Source: Testudinibacter aquarius (GTDB taxonomy: Bacteria > Pseudomonadota > Gammaproteobacteria > Enterobacterales > Pasteurellaceae). From it: a DNA stretch of 64,000 nt. Positions 38,033 through 47,921 of the stretch are shown here, in pieces. Both the position numbers and the translations under genes were made by a program. The notes beneath the pieces are model-generated. The model was not told where the DNA came from. It saw only the letters and a program-made list of their open reading frames with translations, and made no database searches. The number at the start of each line of letters is the position of its first letter. Within the stretch, counting starts at the first letter, position 1. The stretch lies in assembly GCF_004342725.1 (NCBI RefSeq), contig NZ_SMCP01000007.1:62001-126000 (forward strand), read 5' to 3'.

Positions 38033-39673
38033 ATGAAAAAATCCCATGATGTTTTAAATGATCCGTTCCTGAATAAAGGCACTGCTTTTACTTTGGAAGA
38101 GCGAGCAAAATTGGGTTTGACTGGTTTGTTGCCGGCTTGCGTGCAAACGCTTGAAGAACAATCCAATCAGGCTTATGCCCAATATCAGAAGAAAGACTCC
38201 AACATCGAAAAACGCCATTTTTTGATGGAGATTTTCAATACAAACCGCACTTTATTTTATGCGTTGTTTAGCCGTCATGTGGTTGAATTTATGCCGATTG
38301 TTTATGATCCAACCATTGCTGAATCGATTGAGCGCTATGACGAACTGTTTGTTGATCCGCAATATGCGGCGTATTTATCGATCAATGAACCGGAAAATAT
38401 CGAGGCAACGCTGAAAAATGCGGCGAATGGACGCGATATCAAACTGATCGTTGCAACCGACGCGGAAGGTATTTTAGGTATCGGCGATTGGGGCGTGAAT
38501 GGCGTTGATATTTCCGTCGGCAAACTGATGGTTTACACTGCAGCGGCAGGAATCGATCCGAACAGCGTATTGCCGGTGGTGTTAGATGTCGGCACCAACC
38601 GTGATCAGCTGCTCAATGATCCGTTGTATTTAGGCAACCGTCACCAACGGGTGCGCGGTGATCAATATTATCAATTTGTCGATCAATTCGTACAAAAAGC
38701 CGAAGCCCTGTTCCCGAAACTGTATCTGCACTGGGAAGATTTCGGACGCTCGAATGCGGCGAATATCCTGAACAAATACCGCGATAAAATTGCGACCTTT
38801 AATGATGATATTCAAGGTACCGGTATCATCACGTTGGCGGGGATTCTGGGCGCATTGAATATTTCCAAACAAAATATCACCGACCAAACCTATATGTGCT
38901 TCGGTGCGGGCAGTGCCGGTGCCGGTATCACCACTCGGATTTATCAAGAAATGCTGCAACACGGCTTAAGCGAAAAAGAAGCGCGTGCCAAATTCTATAT
39001 GGTGGACGTGCAAGGCTTGTTGTTTGATGATATGGATGACTTAACCCCGGAACAACGCCCATTTGCGCGCAGCCGTGCCGAGTTTGCCAACAGCCACGAA
39101 TTGACTTCGCTGGAAGCAGCAATCAAAGCCGTGCATCCGACAATTCTGGTCGGGACTTCCACCTGTGGCGGTGCCTTTACTGAAACGCTGATTAAAGAGA
39201 TGGCGGCGCACACCGAACGCCCGATTATTTTCCCACTCAGCAATCCGACCGAATTAGCGGAAGCGACCGCGAAAGATTTGCTGACTTGGACCGACGGCAG
39301 AGCCTTGGTGGCAACAGGAATTCCGACCGACCCGGTGGAGCTGAACGGGGTCACTTACGAAATCGGACAGGCGAATAACGCCTTGATTTATCCGGGCTTA
39401 GGTTTGGGGGTGTTGGCTTCACAAGCACGGATTTTAAACGACACCATGATCTCAAAAGCGGCACACTCCTTGGGTGGTTTGGTTGATCCGAGCAAAGCGG
39501 GCGCGGCGGTGTTGCCACCGGTGTCGAAATTAGTCGAATTTTCACGCACCGTTGCCAAAGGTGTGGCGCAAAGTGCGGTTGATCAGAAACTGAATAAGCA
39601 TCCGATTGCCGATCTGGATAACGCCATTGATGAATTGAAATGGATTCCGGAATATCAGGATCTGACTAAATAA
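38033..39673 (+). CDS. mleA: Malolactic enzyme (NAD malic enzyme family)
   Basis: Converts L-malate to L-lactate and CO2 in one NAD-dependent step, or possibly malate to pyruvate. The ATG at 38033 gives [16 protein letters not shown] and has AAGGA upstream; the in-frame ATG at 37991 adds a tail without family match. The 546 residues follow the lactic-acid-bacterial malolactic enzymes closely from memory: [51 protein letters not shown], and NAD loop GAGSAGAG at 291-298. An AEC-type carrier gene follows by 12 bases, as mleP follows mleS in Lactococcus. Separation from SfcA/MaeA-type malic enzyme rests on this resemblance and context. Confidence 0.82.
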   Translation: MKKSHDVLNDPFLNKGTAFTLEERAKLGLTGLLPACVQTLEEQSNQAYAQYQKKDSNIEKRHFLMEIFNTNRTLFYALFSRHVVEFMPIVYDPTIAESIERYDELFVDPQYAAYLSINEPENIEATLKNAANGRDIKLIVATDAEGILGIGDWGVNGVDISVGKLMVYTAAAGIDPNSVLPVVLDVGTNRDQLLNDPLYLGNRHQRVRGDQYYQFVDQFVQKAEALFPKLYLHWEDFGRSNAANILNKYRDKIATFNDDIQGTGIITLAGILGALNISKQNITDQTYMCFGAGSAGAGITTRIYQEMLQHGLSEKEARAKFYMVDVQGLLFDDMDDLTPEQRPFARSRAEFANSHELTSLEAAIKAVHPTILVGTSTCGGAFTETLIKEMAAHTERPIIFPLSNPTELAEATAKDLLTWTDGRALVATGIPTDPVELNGVTYEIGQANNALIYPGLGLGVLASQARILNDTMISKAAHSLGGLVDPSKAGAAVLPPVSKLVEFSRTVAKGVAQSAVDQKLNKHPIADLDNAIDELKWIPEYQDLTK

Positions 39674-39685
39674 TAGGAGCATGTT

Positions 39686-40651
39686 ATGCAATTTCTCTCT
39701 TCAATCGAAAGTACCTTGCCGATTCTGTTTATCATTGCGCTCGGTTACGGATTACGAAAGAAAGGGTGGTTTGCAGACAGTTTCGGCGGCAATATTTCAA
39801 AGCTGATTTTGAATATTGCACTGCCGGCGGGGATTTTTGTTTCGATTCTGAAATATTTGACCCGTGATAAATTGTTTTCATTGTCCGGCGGGCTCGTTTA
39901 TTTCGTGTTGGCGACGCTATTAGCTTATGCTGTGGCTTTTTTATTGGTCAAGGTATTAAAAGTTCGTCGTGGTCGACGCGGCGTTTTTATCAACGTGATC
40001 GTCAATGCCAATACGATTTTTATCGGTTTGCCGCTCAATGTCGCACTCTTCGGCGAAGTCAGCTTGCCGTATTTCCTGGTCTGTTATCTGGTCAACACCG
40101 TATCCACTTGGACAATCGGCGCCTGGTTGATTGCCAATGATGATCCGACGGTCGACGCGAACACACGCCAGGGCAGTTTTGATCTGAAAAAACTGTTAAC
40201 GCCGCCGATTATCGGTGCGATCTTGGCATTTGTGTTTCTGCTTGCCGATATTCCGTTGCCGACCTTTGTCAATTCGACCTTGGGTTATGTCGGTGAATTG
40301 GTCACTCCGTTAGCATTAATCTATGTCGGAATCGTGCTGGCGGACGCAGGCTTGAAGAGCATTCATTTTGATCGTGATGCCACAGTCGCATTAATCGGAC
40401 GCTTTATCCTGATGCCGGGATTAACCATCGGTTTGATCCTGTTCGGTGCAGGTTCACTTGGCAGCTTACCGCCAACAGAAGCCTATACTTTGATTGTGCA
40501 ATCTGCCGTACCTGCATTGGCAGTGCTGCCGATTCTGGCGCATGCCGCCAACGGCGATGTGGAGTATGCCACCAACGTGGTCACCACCAGCACCTTACTG
40601 TTTATTATCGTCATCCCAATCGTCAACGCGATTCTGCCGTTGATTGCCTAA
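39686..40651 (+). CDS. AEC-family carrier, probable malate/lactate transporter
   Basis: Inner-membrane carrier of the auxin-efflux-carrier family, which includes the malate permeases MleP/MdcF. The 321-residue protein has about ten membrane helices in two halves. Typical features are ALGYGLRKKGWF at the start, NANTIFIGLPLNVALFG (the crossing N/P region), and the C-terminal AVPALAVLPILAHA. It is 12 bases after mleA, so it probably brings malate in, with lactate out, to feed it. Malate uptake with decarboxylation consumes protons and can support pH and energy. The transported acid is inferred from context. Confidence 0.82.
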   Translation: MQFLSSIESTLPILFIIALGYGLRKKGWFADSFGGNISKLILNIALPAGIFVSILKYLTRDKLFSLSGGLVYFVLATLLAYAVAFLLVKVLKVRRGRRGVFINVIVNANTIFIGLPLNVALFGEVSLPYFLVCYLVNTVSTWTIGAWLIANDDPTVDANTRQGSFDLKKLLTPPIIGAILAFVFLLADIPLPTFVNSTLGYVGELVTPLALIYVGIVLADAGLKSIHFDRDATVALIGRFILMPGLTIGLILFGAGSLGSLPPTEAYTLIVQSAVPALAVLPILAHAANGDVEYATNVVTTSTLLFIIVIPIVNAILPLIA

Positions 40652-40654
40652 ATC

Positions 40655-40696
40655 AAAACCGCACTTTGCTTGTTTAACAAATGCAAGTGCGGTTTT
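40655..40696 (+). terminator. Terminator built from an inverted uptake-signal pair
   Basis: AAAACCGCACTT and AAGTGCGGTTTT are perfect complements around an 18-base loop, starting five bases after the mleP-like stop. Confidence 0.8.
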
Positions 40697-40813
40697 ACTA
40701 GAATTTAATCACGCATTTTACTATCACACTATTTACAAAAAATTGATTGTGATCAGTAAATTTCCTCTTGTAAGATAGTTGCCAATTATTATTTGATCTA
40801 TAAGGAAAATAAG

Positions 40814-42997
40814 ATGGCTACAAACTTGACTAGCTCAACAAGCAGTGCTATTTCGACTTTAGAATATGCAATTCTGGCAGCAAATTCCAATGTAATCGCC
40901 CGACATGATAACAACCGTTTTATTTTACCACCGGAATGGCAATCGTTAGATAAGACGCTTTCTAGTAATGTACCGTTAACAGGTGATCTTGGGTATGTAC
41001 AAAATACAGCGAGTGGCTTTGAAGCAAAAGCCTATATGAAGGATGATCAAATTGTTATCGCTTTTGCCGGTACTAATGTCGGGGATTTAAAGGAGTGGGT
41101 TGCCGATTTTCAGATCGCACTTGCAGGCAAGGCACATCAACAGATTTTTGATGCAGCAATATACTATAAAGAGATCGTTTCTAACTATCCGGATAAAACG
41201 GTTAGTTTTACCGGGCATTCACTTGGTGGTGGATTAGCAGCATTAGCCGGAGTATTTTTTGATAAAACGGCAATAACGTTTGATCCGGCACCATTTAGAT
41301 TGGCAGCAACGGAAGCAATGGCAAAAAATATCGCAACGGTATTAAGGCAGCTTGGTTATGAAGAAGATCAAGATTTAAATGCCTATCATACGGTAGAGAA
41401 ACCCATTGCAGATGTTTCTGAATTATTAGGGCAGCTGTTTAGTGCGGTGGTGCTGAATACCGCAACCTTTCCGACAAAAATTCGGGGCGAAGAAAATATT
41501 CTTGCTTATGCCTTGAGAGGAGAGTTTTTAACAGATGGAATTCCGTTTTTAACGCAAGGATTGGCTGCCTTGAAAATTGCCGGCGAATTTAATCTCGTTA
41601 AAGCGGATCAAGCAGAGCTGACACTTTCTACCTTTACCTATCATGGGTTAGAACTGCTCGTGTTACCGATGATAGCACCTAAAATCAGTCTATTATCACG
41701 CCATTTCACAGAAATTTTTGCCAATTTAGAAAATTATGAGCCTTCACATTATTCTAAAGATAAAACAGCAACATTAATTCGATTTATTCAACAAGAAGTC
41801 AGTCATCTTATGGAGGGGAAAAACTACAGTTTTTTAGACGCTTTTGCTGATGATATTGAATTGGTGGTCAATTCAGTTAATAATTTAGAACATAATTATA
41901 TGTTGTCTCATCCAAAACTGCGCAGCGCACTGTTAAATTTGGTCATTGACTATTATTACCATATTCCCTTAGGAGAGCAAGTCGGGTCATTCTTTGAAAT
42001 TCGGCATGATGCGCTCTATTTTTCAACGGCTGATACGGCTAGAAAAGCTTTGATTAATGAATTTATTAATGAATTAGCGATGTTAAATTTCATTGAAAAG
42101 GGGACGTTACTGGCGGATTTACGTGCTGGTAATAATGATGATTGGATTATTCATAACCATATTGAACGAGGTATGTTTTTCTCTGAAATCGATGTAGTAA
42201 CAAATAATATCATTATTGGTGGCAACCATGATGATAATATCAAGGCCGGCAGTGGGGATGATATTATTTTTGCCGGGCAGGGGCATGATGTGATTAATGG
42301 CGGTACAGGTGCTGATAAAATGTATGGTGGTGCCGGTAATGATGTTTATTATGTCGATAATCATGGAGATCATATTATCGAAGGGATTGCCCAAGGGGAT
42401 GATTTGGTGAATAGCAGCGTCACTTATACTCTAGGTCAACATTTCGAAAGACTAACATTGATTGGTGATAAGTCCATTGATGGATATGGAAATATTTTGA
42501 ATAATACTTTGCATGGCAATGTAGGCAATAATATTTTAGATGGCGGGTGGGGCAATGATCAGTTATATGGTGGTGCTGGGAATGATATTTTGATTGGTGG
42601 GCAGGGTAATGATCGACTAGATGGTGGTGAGGGTAACGATATTTTACAAGGCGGTATCGGCAATGATACCTATATATTTGGTACTAATTTTGGTCGGGAT
42701 GTGATCAAAGATTATGATTTTTTTGCGGGTAGAGATGTTTTGCATTTTACTGATGTCAAAATTGAGCAGTCTTATTTTTTTAGGGAAAAAAATGATTTGA
42801 TCGTTGCATTGCGCGGTACATCAGACAGTATAAAAGTGGAAAATTGGTTTAAGCCGATAATGGGATATGCTTATCAAGTAGAAGTTTTTGAATTTACTGA
42901 TGTGAGCGTGACTAATCAAACTGTCAGTCAAATTGCAGGCAAAAACTATTTTCCTTTGCCGGAATATTATGAGCAATCGGTGAACTTAATCGCTTAA
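40814..42997 (+). CDS. RTX-repeat protein with a lipase-like domain
   Basis: Predicted secreted calcium-binding hydrolase. With AAGG before the ATG at 40814 the product is 727 residues (an ATG at 40793 would add seven). The N-terminal third has a class-3-lipase-like fold with nucleophile elbow FTGHSLGGG, serine at residue 136. Residues 200-460 match nothing I recognise. Two RTX blocks follow (about 470-515 and 564-625) of GGxGxDxxx nonapeptides such as YGGAGNDVY and YGGAGNDIL, and then a C-terminal region without cysteine, as in type I secretion signals. There is no signal peptide. No type I secretion genes are in the window. The base composition is clearly more AT-rich than mleA or rnb, hinting at transfer. 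Confidence 0.82.
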   Translation: MATNLTSSTSSAISTLEYAILAANSNVIARHDNNRFILPPEWQSLDKTLSSNVPLTGDLGYVQNTASGFEAKAYMKDDQIVIAFAGTNVGDLKEWVADFQIALAGKAHQQIFDAAIYYKEIVSNYPDKTVSFTGHSLGGGLAALAGVFFDKTAITFDPAPFRLAATEAMAKNIATVLRQLGYEEDQDLNAYHTVEKPIADVSELLGQLFSAVVLNTATFPTKIRGEENILAYALRGEFLTDGIPFLTQGLAALKIAGEFNLVKADQAELTLSTFTYHGLELLVLPMIAPKISLLSRHFTEIFANLENYEPSHYSKDKTATLIRFIQQEVSHLMEGKNYSFLDAFADDIELVVNSVNNLEHNYMLSHPKLRSALLNLVIDYYYHIPLGEQVGSFFEIRHDALYFSTADTARKALINEFINELAMLNFIEKGTLLADLRAGNNDDWIIHNHIERGMFFSEIDVVTNNIIIGGNHDDNIKAGSGDDIIFAGQGHDVINGGTGADKMYGGAGNDVYYVDNHGDHIIEGIAQGDDLVNSSVTYTLGQHFERLTLIGDKSIDGYGNILNNTLHGNVGNNILDGGWGNDQLYGGAGNDILIGGQGNDRLDGGEGNDILQGGIGNDTYIFGTNFGRDVIKDYDFFAGRDVLHFTDVKIEQSYFFREKNDLIVALRGTSDSIKVENWFKPIMGYAYQVEVFEFTDVSVTNQTVSQIAGKNYFPLPEYYEQSVNLIA

Positions 42998-43005
42998 ATA
43001 CTCTT

Positions 43006-43037
43006 TATCAGGGTGGATTGCCTCCACCCTTCTGATT
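43006..43037 (+). terminator. Terminator of the RTX gene, resembling a REP palindrome
   Basis: ATCAG-GGTGGA pairs with TCCACC-CTGAT with a small bulge, followed by TTTTT. The core AGGGTGGATTGCCTCCACCC is close to the REP core GGGGCGGATTGCATCCGCCC at 11468. It lies between convergent RTX and rnb genes. Confidence 0.65.
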
Positions 43038-43049
43038 TTTATAGTAGTG

Positions 43050-45014
43050 TTATAAAACCACATTGCCAATCAAACTGCGTGTGACGACATTCACTTCCAC
43101 TAGCTTAATCTGCACTGGATCACCGATTTGGTAGGTTTTTTGATCTTTGATATACAGCGCCAATTCATCGCTGTTGAGGGTAGTTTCCTCTTTTTTATCG
43201 TGCAGGGTGGAAATCGGCACAAACACACTCGCACCGTTGTCGAGCAACTGCACTCGTAAACCGCCACGGCTGACGTCTTGAATCTCTGCGTTAAAAATAG
43301 GCTGCTGTTCTACCAATGGCGCAAAATATAAGCAGTAAAGCCAATCGGCAATATCACGTTCCACCATGCGGTTTTGGCGGCGTGCTTCTTGCAAGCGAGT
43401 CAGAATGTCATCAGTCGGCTTGACCGCACTTTGATTCAGCAAACATTGTTTTATAATGCGGTGGTTTACCATGTCCGAATATTTACGGATCGGCGAAGTC
43501 CAAGTGGCGTAGGCTGGCAGGCCCAAACCAAAGTGCGGTGCTGCTTCGGCTTTGAATTCGGCAAAGGTCAGGAAACGGCGCAGACGCATTTCCAAAAAGC
43601 TGAAATCATATTGCTCGATATCGTGGCGCATTTGGCAATAGCCGTTGAGCGTGGTCAGGTTTTCAACCGAATAACGTTGCGCCAATTCCGCGCGGTTGTC
43701 ATCATTGGCAAGGGTCGCCAACAGGAAATCGTGTGCCGCTTGTTGAAATTTCGGATCGAATCCGCTGTGGGTGTTGAAAATACCGCACTTGGCGTGTTGA
43801 TCCAAATACTGCGCTGCGCTGGTGTTGGCGATAATCATTGCTTCTTCCACGATCTGGTTGGCAATGCGACGGTGTTTGGCATGAATGGCTTTCACCTTGC
43901 CGTCTTGTTCTAATTCAAAACTGTAATCCGGGCGTTCTTTAAACAGCAGTGCATGCGTTTTGCGCCAATCAATGCGTGCAAGGGCGAATTGGTGTAGTAA
44001 TTCGATCTGCTTGGCGATTTTCTCATTGTTTGGTTGCCAGTGATTTTCCACCTGCTCTAATAAATCGGAAACCTCATCGTAATCCAACTTGGCTTTAGAT
44101 TCGATCCACGCTGCGCTAAAGTGCGGTTCACTACTGATTTCACCGGTGCGATCGGTTTCAATGGTACACACCAAGGCTGGGCGTTTTTGCTGCGGCATCA
44201 ATGAACACAATTCGTCGGACAGTTCGCGCGGTAACATCGGGATGTTGAAGCCCGGCAGATAATTGGTGAAACAACGCTGTCTGGCATCTTGTTCGATTTG
44301 TGAATCCAGCGGAATATACGCAGTCGGATCGGCAATAGCGACCCACAATTTCCAACCATTATCAGTCGTTTCAATGTATAGCGCATCGTCCATATCTTGG
44401 GTGGAAGCGGCATCAATCGTGACAAAATCCAATGCGGTCAGATCTTGGCGTGACAGGGTTTGATCAAATTGATATGAATCCAATCCGGCAACCGGTGTAC
44501 GAGGTTGTTGGTGACGGGCGAGAGTGACCCACCAAGGCGCAAAATGGTCATCGGCGCGGCAAATAAATTGGCTGATTTTGGCGAAAAAGGCGCGATCGTC
44601 GCGCAGCGGATGCTTCTGTAATTCAGCGACTACCCAGTCGCCCTCTTGCAGCTCTTCATTGATATCGGCAGCTTTGACTGCATTGATCAGATTATTGATG
44701 TTGGGATGATCGACTATCAATAACAGTTTTTTTTCTTTGTTAAACCGCACTTTGGCAATAAAGCGGGTCAGCATTGGTTCGATTAGAGCTTCCGGTTCGG
44801 CTTGTTCTTTGTCGCCGTTGGTTTCAATAACGGCACTGATTTTATCGCCGTGCATCACTTTTTTCATCGCAGGCGGGGTGATGAAATAGCTTTTCTTGTC
44901 GCACTCTAAAAAGCCGAAGCCTTTTTCATTGGCTTTGACCGAGCCTTCGACACGTGGTTTACTCTCACGCATCTGCTGTTTCAGTTGGCTTAATAATGGA
45001 TTGTTTTGAAACAT
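43050..45014 (-). CDS. rnb: Exoribonuclease II
   Basis: 3'-5' processive RNase that degrades single-stranded mRNA in the cytoplasm. The 654-residue protein has N-terminal cold-shock RNA-binding domains (about 15-170: VKANEKGFGFLECDKKSYFI), the RNB catalytic domain with the metal-binding aspartates in TIDAASTQDMDDALY, the conserved YATWTSPIRKYSDMVNH, and a C-terminal S1 domain (about 570-650). The length matches E. coli RNase II (644). It is downstream of fabI on the same strand. Confidence 0.96.
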   Translation of the reverse strand: MFQNNPLLSQLKQQMRESKPRVEGSVKANEKGFGFLECDKKSYFITPPAMKKVMHGDKISAVIETNGDKEQAEPEALIEPMLTRFIAKVRFNKEKKLLLIVDHPNINNLINAVKAADINEELQEGDWVVAELQKHPLRDDRAFFAKISQFICRADDHFAPWWVTLARHQQPRTPVAGLDSYQFDQTLSRQDLTALDFVTIDAASTQDMDDALYIETTDNGWKLWVAIADPTAYIPLDSQIEQDARQRCFTNYLPGFNIPMLPRELSDELCSLMPQQKRPALVCTIETDRTGEISSEPHFSAAWIESKAKLDYDEVSDLLEQVENHWQPNNEKIAKQIELLHQFALARIDWRKTHALLFKERPDYSFELEQDGKVKAIHAKHRRIANQIVEEAMIIANTSAAQYLDQHAKCGIFNTHSGFDPKFQQAAHDFLLATLANDDNRAELAQRYSVENLTTLNGYCQMRHDIEQYDFSFLEMRLRRFLTFAEFKAEAAPHFGLGLPAYATWTSPIRKYSDMVNHRIIKQCLLNQSAVKPTDDILTRLQEARRQNRMVERDIADWLYCLYFAPLVEQQPIFNAEIQDVSRGGLRVQLLDNGASVFVPISTLHDKKEETTLNSDELALYIKDQKTYQIGDPVQIKLVEVNVVTRSLIGNVVL

Positions 45015-45043
45015 CTTTTTTCCTGTTTAGCATTCATAAAAAC

Positions 45044-45063
45044 GGGCGGATAGTTATCCGCCC
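45044..45063. repeat. REP-like palindrome between fabI and rnb
   Basis: GGGCGGATA-GT-TATCCGCCC is a perfect 9-bp stem. It shares the GGGCGGAT/ATCCGCCC arms with the REP at 11465 but lacks the GTAG head. Confidence 0.55.
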
Positions 45064-45087
45064 TCAGTATAATCTTACTCGATGATA

Positions 45088-45876
45088 TTATTGCGCTTCT
45101 AATTCGTTCATCGCAGCAATATTGAAACCACCGTCGACGTGCAACACTTCGCCGGTCACACCGGAAGCCAGATCGGAACACAAGAATGCCGCGCTTTTGC
45201 CCACATCTTCAATCGTGACTGTACGACGTAATGGGGTGACAGCTTCGCAATGTGACAGCATTTTCTTGAAATTTTTGATGCCGGAAGCCGCCAAAGTGCG
45301 GATCGGACCGGCAGAAATTGCATTGACACGAATTCCCTCTTTGCCCATTGCGTTTGCCATAAAGCGTACATTGGCTTCCAAAGAAGCTTTCGCCAAGCCC
45401 ATTACGTTGTAGTTTGGAATCGCACGCTCTGCGCCTAAGTATGACAGTGTGACTAAACCTGCACCGGCATTCAACATCGGGCGCGCAGCTTTTGCCATTG
45501 CTACGAAACTATATGAGCTGATGTCGTGTGCGATTTTGAAACCTTCGCGCGTCACAGCATTCACATAGTCACCGTCCAATTGGTCACCCGGTGCAAAGGC
45601 AATCGCGTGTACAAAACCATCGAATTTATCCCAGTGTTTGGCTAATTCTTGGAAGCAGTTGTCAATATCGGTATCGCTAGCAACATCGCACGGGATAACG
45701 ATAGTGGAGTTGAAATCTTTGGCAAACTCTTCCACACGCGATTTTAATTTCTCGTTTTGATAAGTGAACGCCAGTTCTGCACCGGCTTCAAACATAGCTT
45801 GAGCGATCCCGTAGGCGATTGAACGATTGCTGGCAACCCCGGCAATTAAAATACGTTTATTTGTTAAAAAACCCAT
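45088..45876 (-). CDS. fabI: Enoyl-[acyl-carrier-protein] reductase (NADH)
   Basis: Last step of each fatty-acid elongation cycle. The 262-residue protein of the short-chain dehydrogenase fold has the FabI-type cofactor loop [13 protein letters not shown] near 13-25, and the Y-x6-K catalytic pair in [12 protein letters not shown], with a second conserved Tyr in [13 protein letters not shown]. The size equals E. coli FabI (262). Confidence 0.96.
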   Translation of the reverse strand: MGFLTNKRILIAGVASNRSIAYGIAQAMFEAGAELAFTYQNEKLKSRVEEFAKDFNSTIVIPCDVASDTDIDNCFQELAKHWDKFDGFVHAIAFAPGDQLDGDYVNAVTREGFKIAHDISSYSFVAMAKAARPMLNAGAGLVTLSYLGAERAIPNYNVMGLAKASLEANVRFMANAMGKEGIRVNAISAGPIRTLAASGIKNFKKMLSHCEAVTPLRRTVTIEDVGKSAAFLCSDLASGVTGEVLHVDGGFNIAAMNELEAQ

Positions 45877-45991
45877 AGAACTGTTTCCTATTTAATGTAA
45901 AAGAATCATTGATATGACAAGAACCAGCAAATTATACCCTTTCCGCCGATTCCATGCTAGAAAAAGCACACAGAAAAGTGACGCAGGGTGA

Positions 45992-46270
45992 TTAATCGTT
46001 TGTTTGATCTGAATTATTTTTAAGTGCTAAAAATGAAGCAATGCCGATAGCGGGTAATATTAACCACTTGCTGCGTCCTAACAAGATGCGGGTGGAGAGT
46101 GAGATCAGCGAAGAGCGGATAATCGGATGTGAAATGGTTTTTAAATAATAGAACGGCTGTCGGATTTCACGGCGTGTTTGTTGAGTTTGCAGGTTAAACT
46201 TCCTGCGTAATACTTCGCCTTTTAGCAGCAACAGCTCTTTTTCTAATGCTTTATCTTGAGTGGACGACAT
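45992..46270 (-). CDS. YqjK-like small membrane protein
   Basis: The 92-residue protein has a charged N-terminal half (KALEKELLLLKGEVLRRKF) and one hydrophobic helix near residues 70-87 (KWLILPAIGIASFLAL). It is third in a minus-strand run with YqjD- and YqjE-like genes, the same order as yqjD-yqjE-yqjK in E. coli; naming is mainly by position and size. Confidence 0.65.
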   Translation of the reverse strand: MSSTQDKALEKELLLLKGEVLRRKFNLQTQQTRREIRQPFYYLKTISHPIIRSSLISLSTRILLGRSKWLILPAIGIASFLALKNNSDQTND

Positions 46271-46281
46271 AGACCGATCTC

Positions 46282-46674
46282 CTAATTATGCTTTGCGTTA
46301 ATACTCTGTCTGATGGCGGCAATATCAAGTTTGAGCTCTTTTAGTGTGGAATCTAAAAATCCACGTTGACGACGGATAGCGCGGATGATTAAAGCGGCTA
46401 AAACGATGACTACAAACAGGCAGCCGACACTGATGGAGGCAAAAACGCTGAATTTCTGGGGTTCGGGGAGCCAGGCGTTTAAGGCAAAAAATAAGCTGAA
46501 TCCGGCGAAGAGCAGTAATAAAAAGCCGAATAGAGATGAAATCAGGATAAAAATAAGCTGTTCTTTTTGTTCGTTAAATTCAAGTTTTGCCATCTCCAAC
46601 CGCACATTCAGCAGCTCAAGAGCGGTTATCAGACTATTTTTTATACCGGATTTAATTTTAGTGATCGTTTGCAT
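46282..46674 (-). CDS. YqjE-like (phage holin superfamily III) membrane protein
   Basis: With the ATG at 46674 (MQTITKIKSG) the product is 130 residues; an ATG four codons upstream is also in frame. A helical N-terminal half (LLNVRLEMAKLEFNEQKEQL) is followed by two membrane helices (about 42-68 and 76-102). This is the DUF1469/holin-like family typified by E. coli YqjE. It sits between YqjD- and YqjK-like genes 11 to 50 bases apart, so they are one operon. The biochemical role is unknown. Confidence 0.8.
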   Translation of the reverse strand: MQTITKIKSGIKNSLITALELLNVRLEMAKLEFNEQKEQLIFILISSLFGFLLLLFAGFSLFFALNAWLPEPQKFSVFASISVGCLFVVIVLAALIIRAIRRQRGFLDSTLKELKLDIAAIRQSINAKHN

Positions 46675-46736
46675 GCTATCTCCCATATCAAGAAATATCG
46701 GGAAGCTGGCTGGGCAGCTTCCACATATGCTCCGAA

Positions 46737-47048
46737 TTATTTACGGTTGATTAGTAAACCGGCTACAAATGCTACACCGGCTGCAATCCCAATCGCTTTA
46801 TATGGATTATCTTGAATTAAAGCATCGGATTGCTTAGCCGCTTGCCGAGTTTTGGCAGAGAATTTTTCCTGTAAATCATCTAACTGCTGGCGATAGCTGC
46901 CGGATTTTTCTGTCAGCCGTTTTTTCAGCTTTTTAAACTCATCGGCGCTGACGTCTTTGCCTTCGTCAAATAATTCTTCAGCAGTTTGTAGAATATCTTG
47001 TAATTCGGAAAGTAGTTGTTCACGTTTGGTATCAAAATCATTACTCAT
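46737..47048 (-). CDS. YqjD/ElaB-like protein (DUF883)
   Basis: The 103-residue protein is largely alpha-helical and charged (residues 5-75, coiled coil likely) with a C-terminal membrane anchor (YKAIGIAAGVAFVAGLLINRK). In E. coli the YqjD/ElaB family is membrane-anchored and ribosome-associated in stationary phase. It is first gene of the yqj-like operon. Confidence 0.87.
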   Translation of the reverse strand: MSNDFDTKREQLLSELQDILQTAEELFDEGKDVSADEFKKLKKRLTEKSGSYRQQLDDLQEKFSAKTRQAAKQSDALIQDNPYKAIGIAAGVAFVAGLLINRK

Positions 47049-47156
47049 ACTATTTTCTCCATTTGGTTGATATTAACGATGGTCAGGTTTTATCCTAAGC
47101 GATTGTTTTAATAAAATCAAAGCGGAATCATGAAATTTACAAATTTACGTAGTCGA

Positions 47157-47921
47157 TCACGCCGGATTATCGATGTCTTTAAACTCCACATCCAGCTTAT
47201 AATACTGTGCTAACCATTCACCGAGTGCTTTAATACCACAGCGCTCGGTAGCGTGGTGTCCGGCAGCATAAAAATGGATGCCTTGCTCTCTAGCCGAATG
47301 AATGGTGCGTTCCGATACTTCGCCGGTGATAAAAGCATCAATCCCTTGTGCGGCAGCGAGATCGATATAATCTTGACCGCCTCCGGTGCAGATGGCAATG
47401 GTACGAATTTTATCCGGTGCATTGTCCCCACAGTGCAGTGGTTCACGTTGTAATGCAGTGCAAATGCGCTCGGTCAATTCTGTTGCTGAAAGTGCGGTTT
47501 GCAGCTCACCGTAAATTGGAATTGACACCGCACTTTTTTCAAGGGGTTGTAAATTTTTAACATTCAACATTTGTGCCAATAAGGCGTTGTTGCCTAAAGT
47601 CGGGTGAACATCAAGGGGTAAATGATAGCCGTATAAATTAATATCATTCACCAGCAAGGTGCGAATGCGTTTGCCTTTCATGCCACGAATTAAAGGCGAT
47701 TCGTTTTTCCAAAAATAACCGTGGTGCACCAGCACAGCATCCGCTTGCTGTGCTACCGCATAATCCAACAGAGCTTGGCATGCGGTCACACCGGTGATGA
47801 TTTTCCTGACCGCACTTTTGCCTTCTACTTGCAAGCCGTTGGGGGCGTAGTCGGTTATCGCCTCACTATTAAGTTCTTGATTTAAAATGTGTTCTAATTC
47901 CAGGTTATTTATTGTTGTCAT
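47157..47921 (-). CDS. Nif3-like dinuclear metal-centre protein
   Basis: YbgI/Nif3 family protein, probably a metal-dependent hydrolase; some are called GTP cyclohydrolase I type 2 on weak grounds. The 254 residues (E. coli YbgI 247) include VHHGYFWKNE and GHHATERCG metal-binding histidines, DYAPNGLQVEG at the start and ITGEVSERTIHSAREQGI. No partner gene adjoins it. Confidence 0.9.
   Translation of the reverse strand: MTTINNLELEHILNQELNSEAITDYAPNGLQVEGKSAVRKIITGVTACQALLDYAVAQQADAVLVHHGYFWKNESPLIRGMKGKRIRTLLVNDINLYGYHLPLDVHPTLGNNALLAQMLNVKNLQPLEKSAVSIPIYGELQTALSATELTERICTALQREPLHCGDNAPDKIRTIAICTGGGQDYIDLAAAQGIDAFITGEVSERTIHSAREQGIHFYAAGHHATERCGIKALGEWLAQYYKLDVEFKDIDNPA

Noticed and set aside
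42119..42394. Minus-strand reading opposite the RTX repeats
   Set aside because: Arises from the repeated Gly-Asp-Asn codons of the RTX block.
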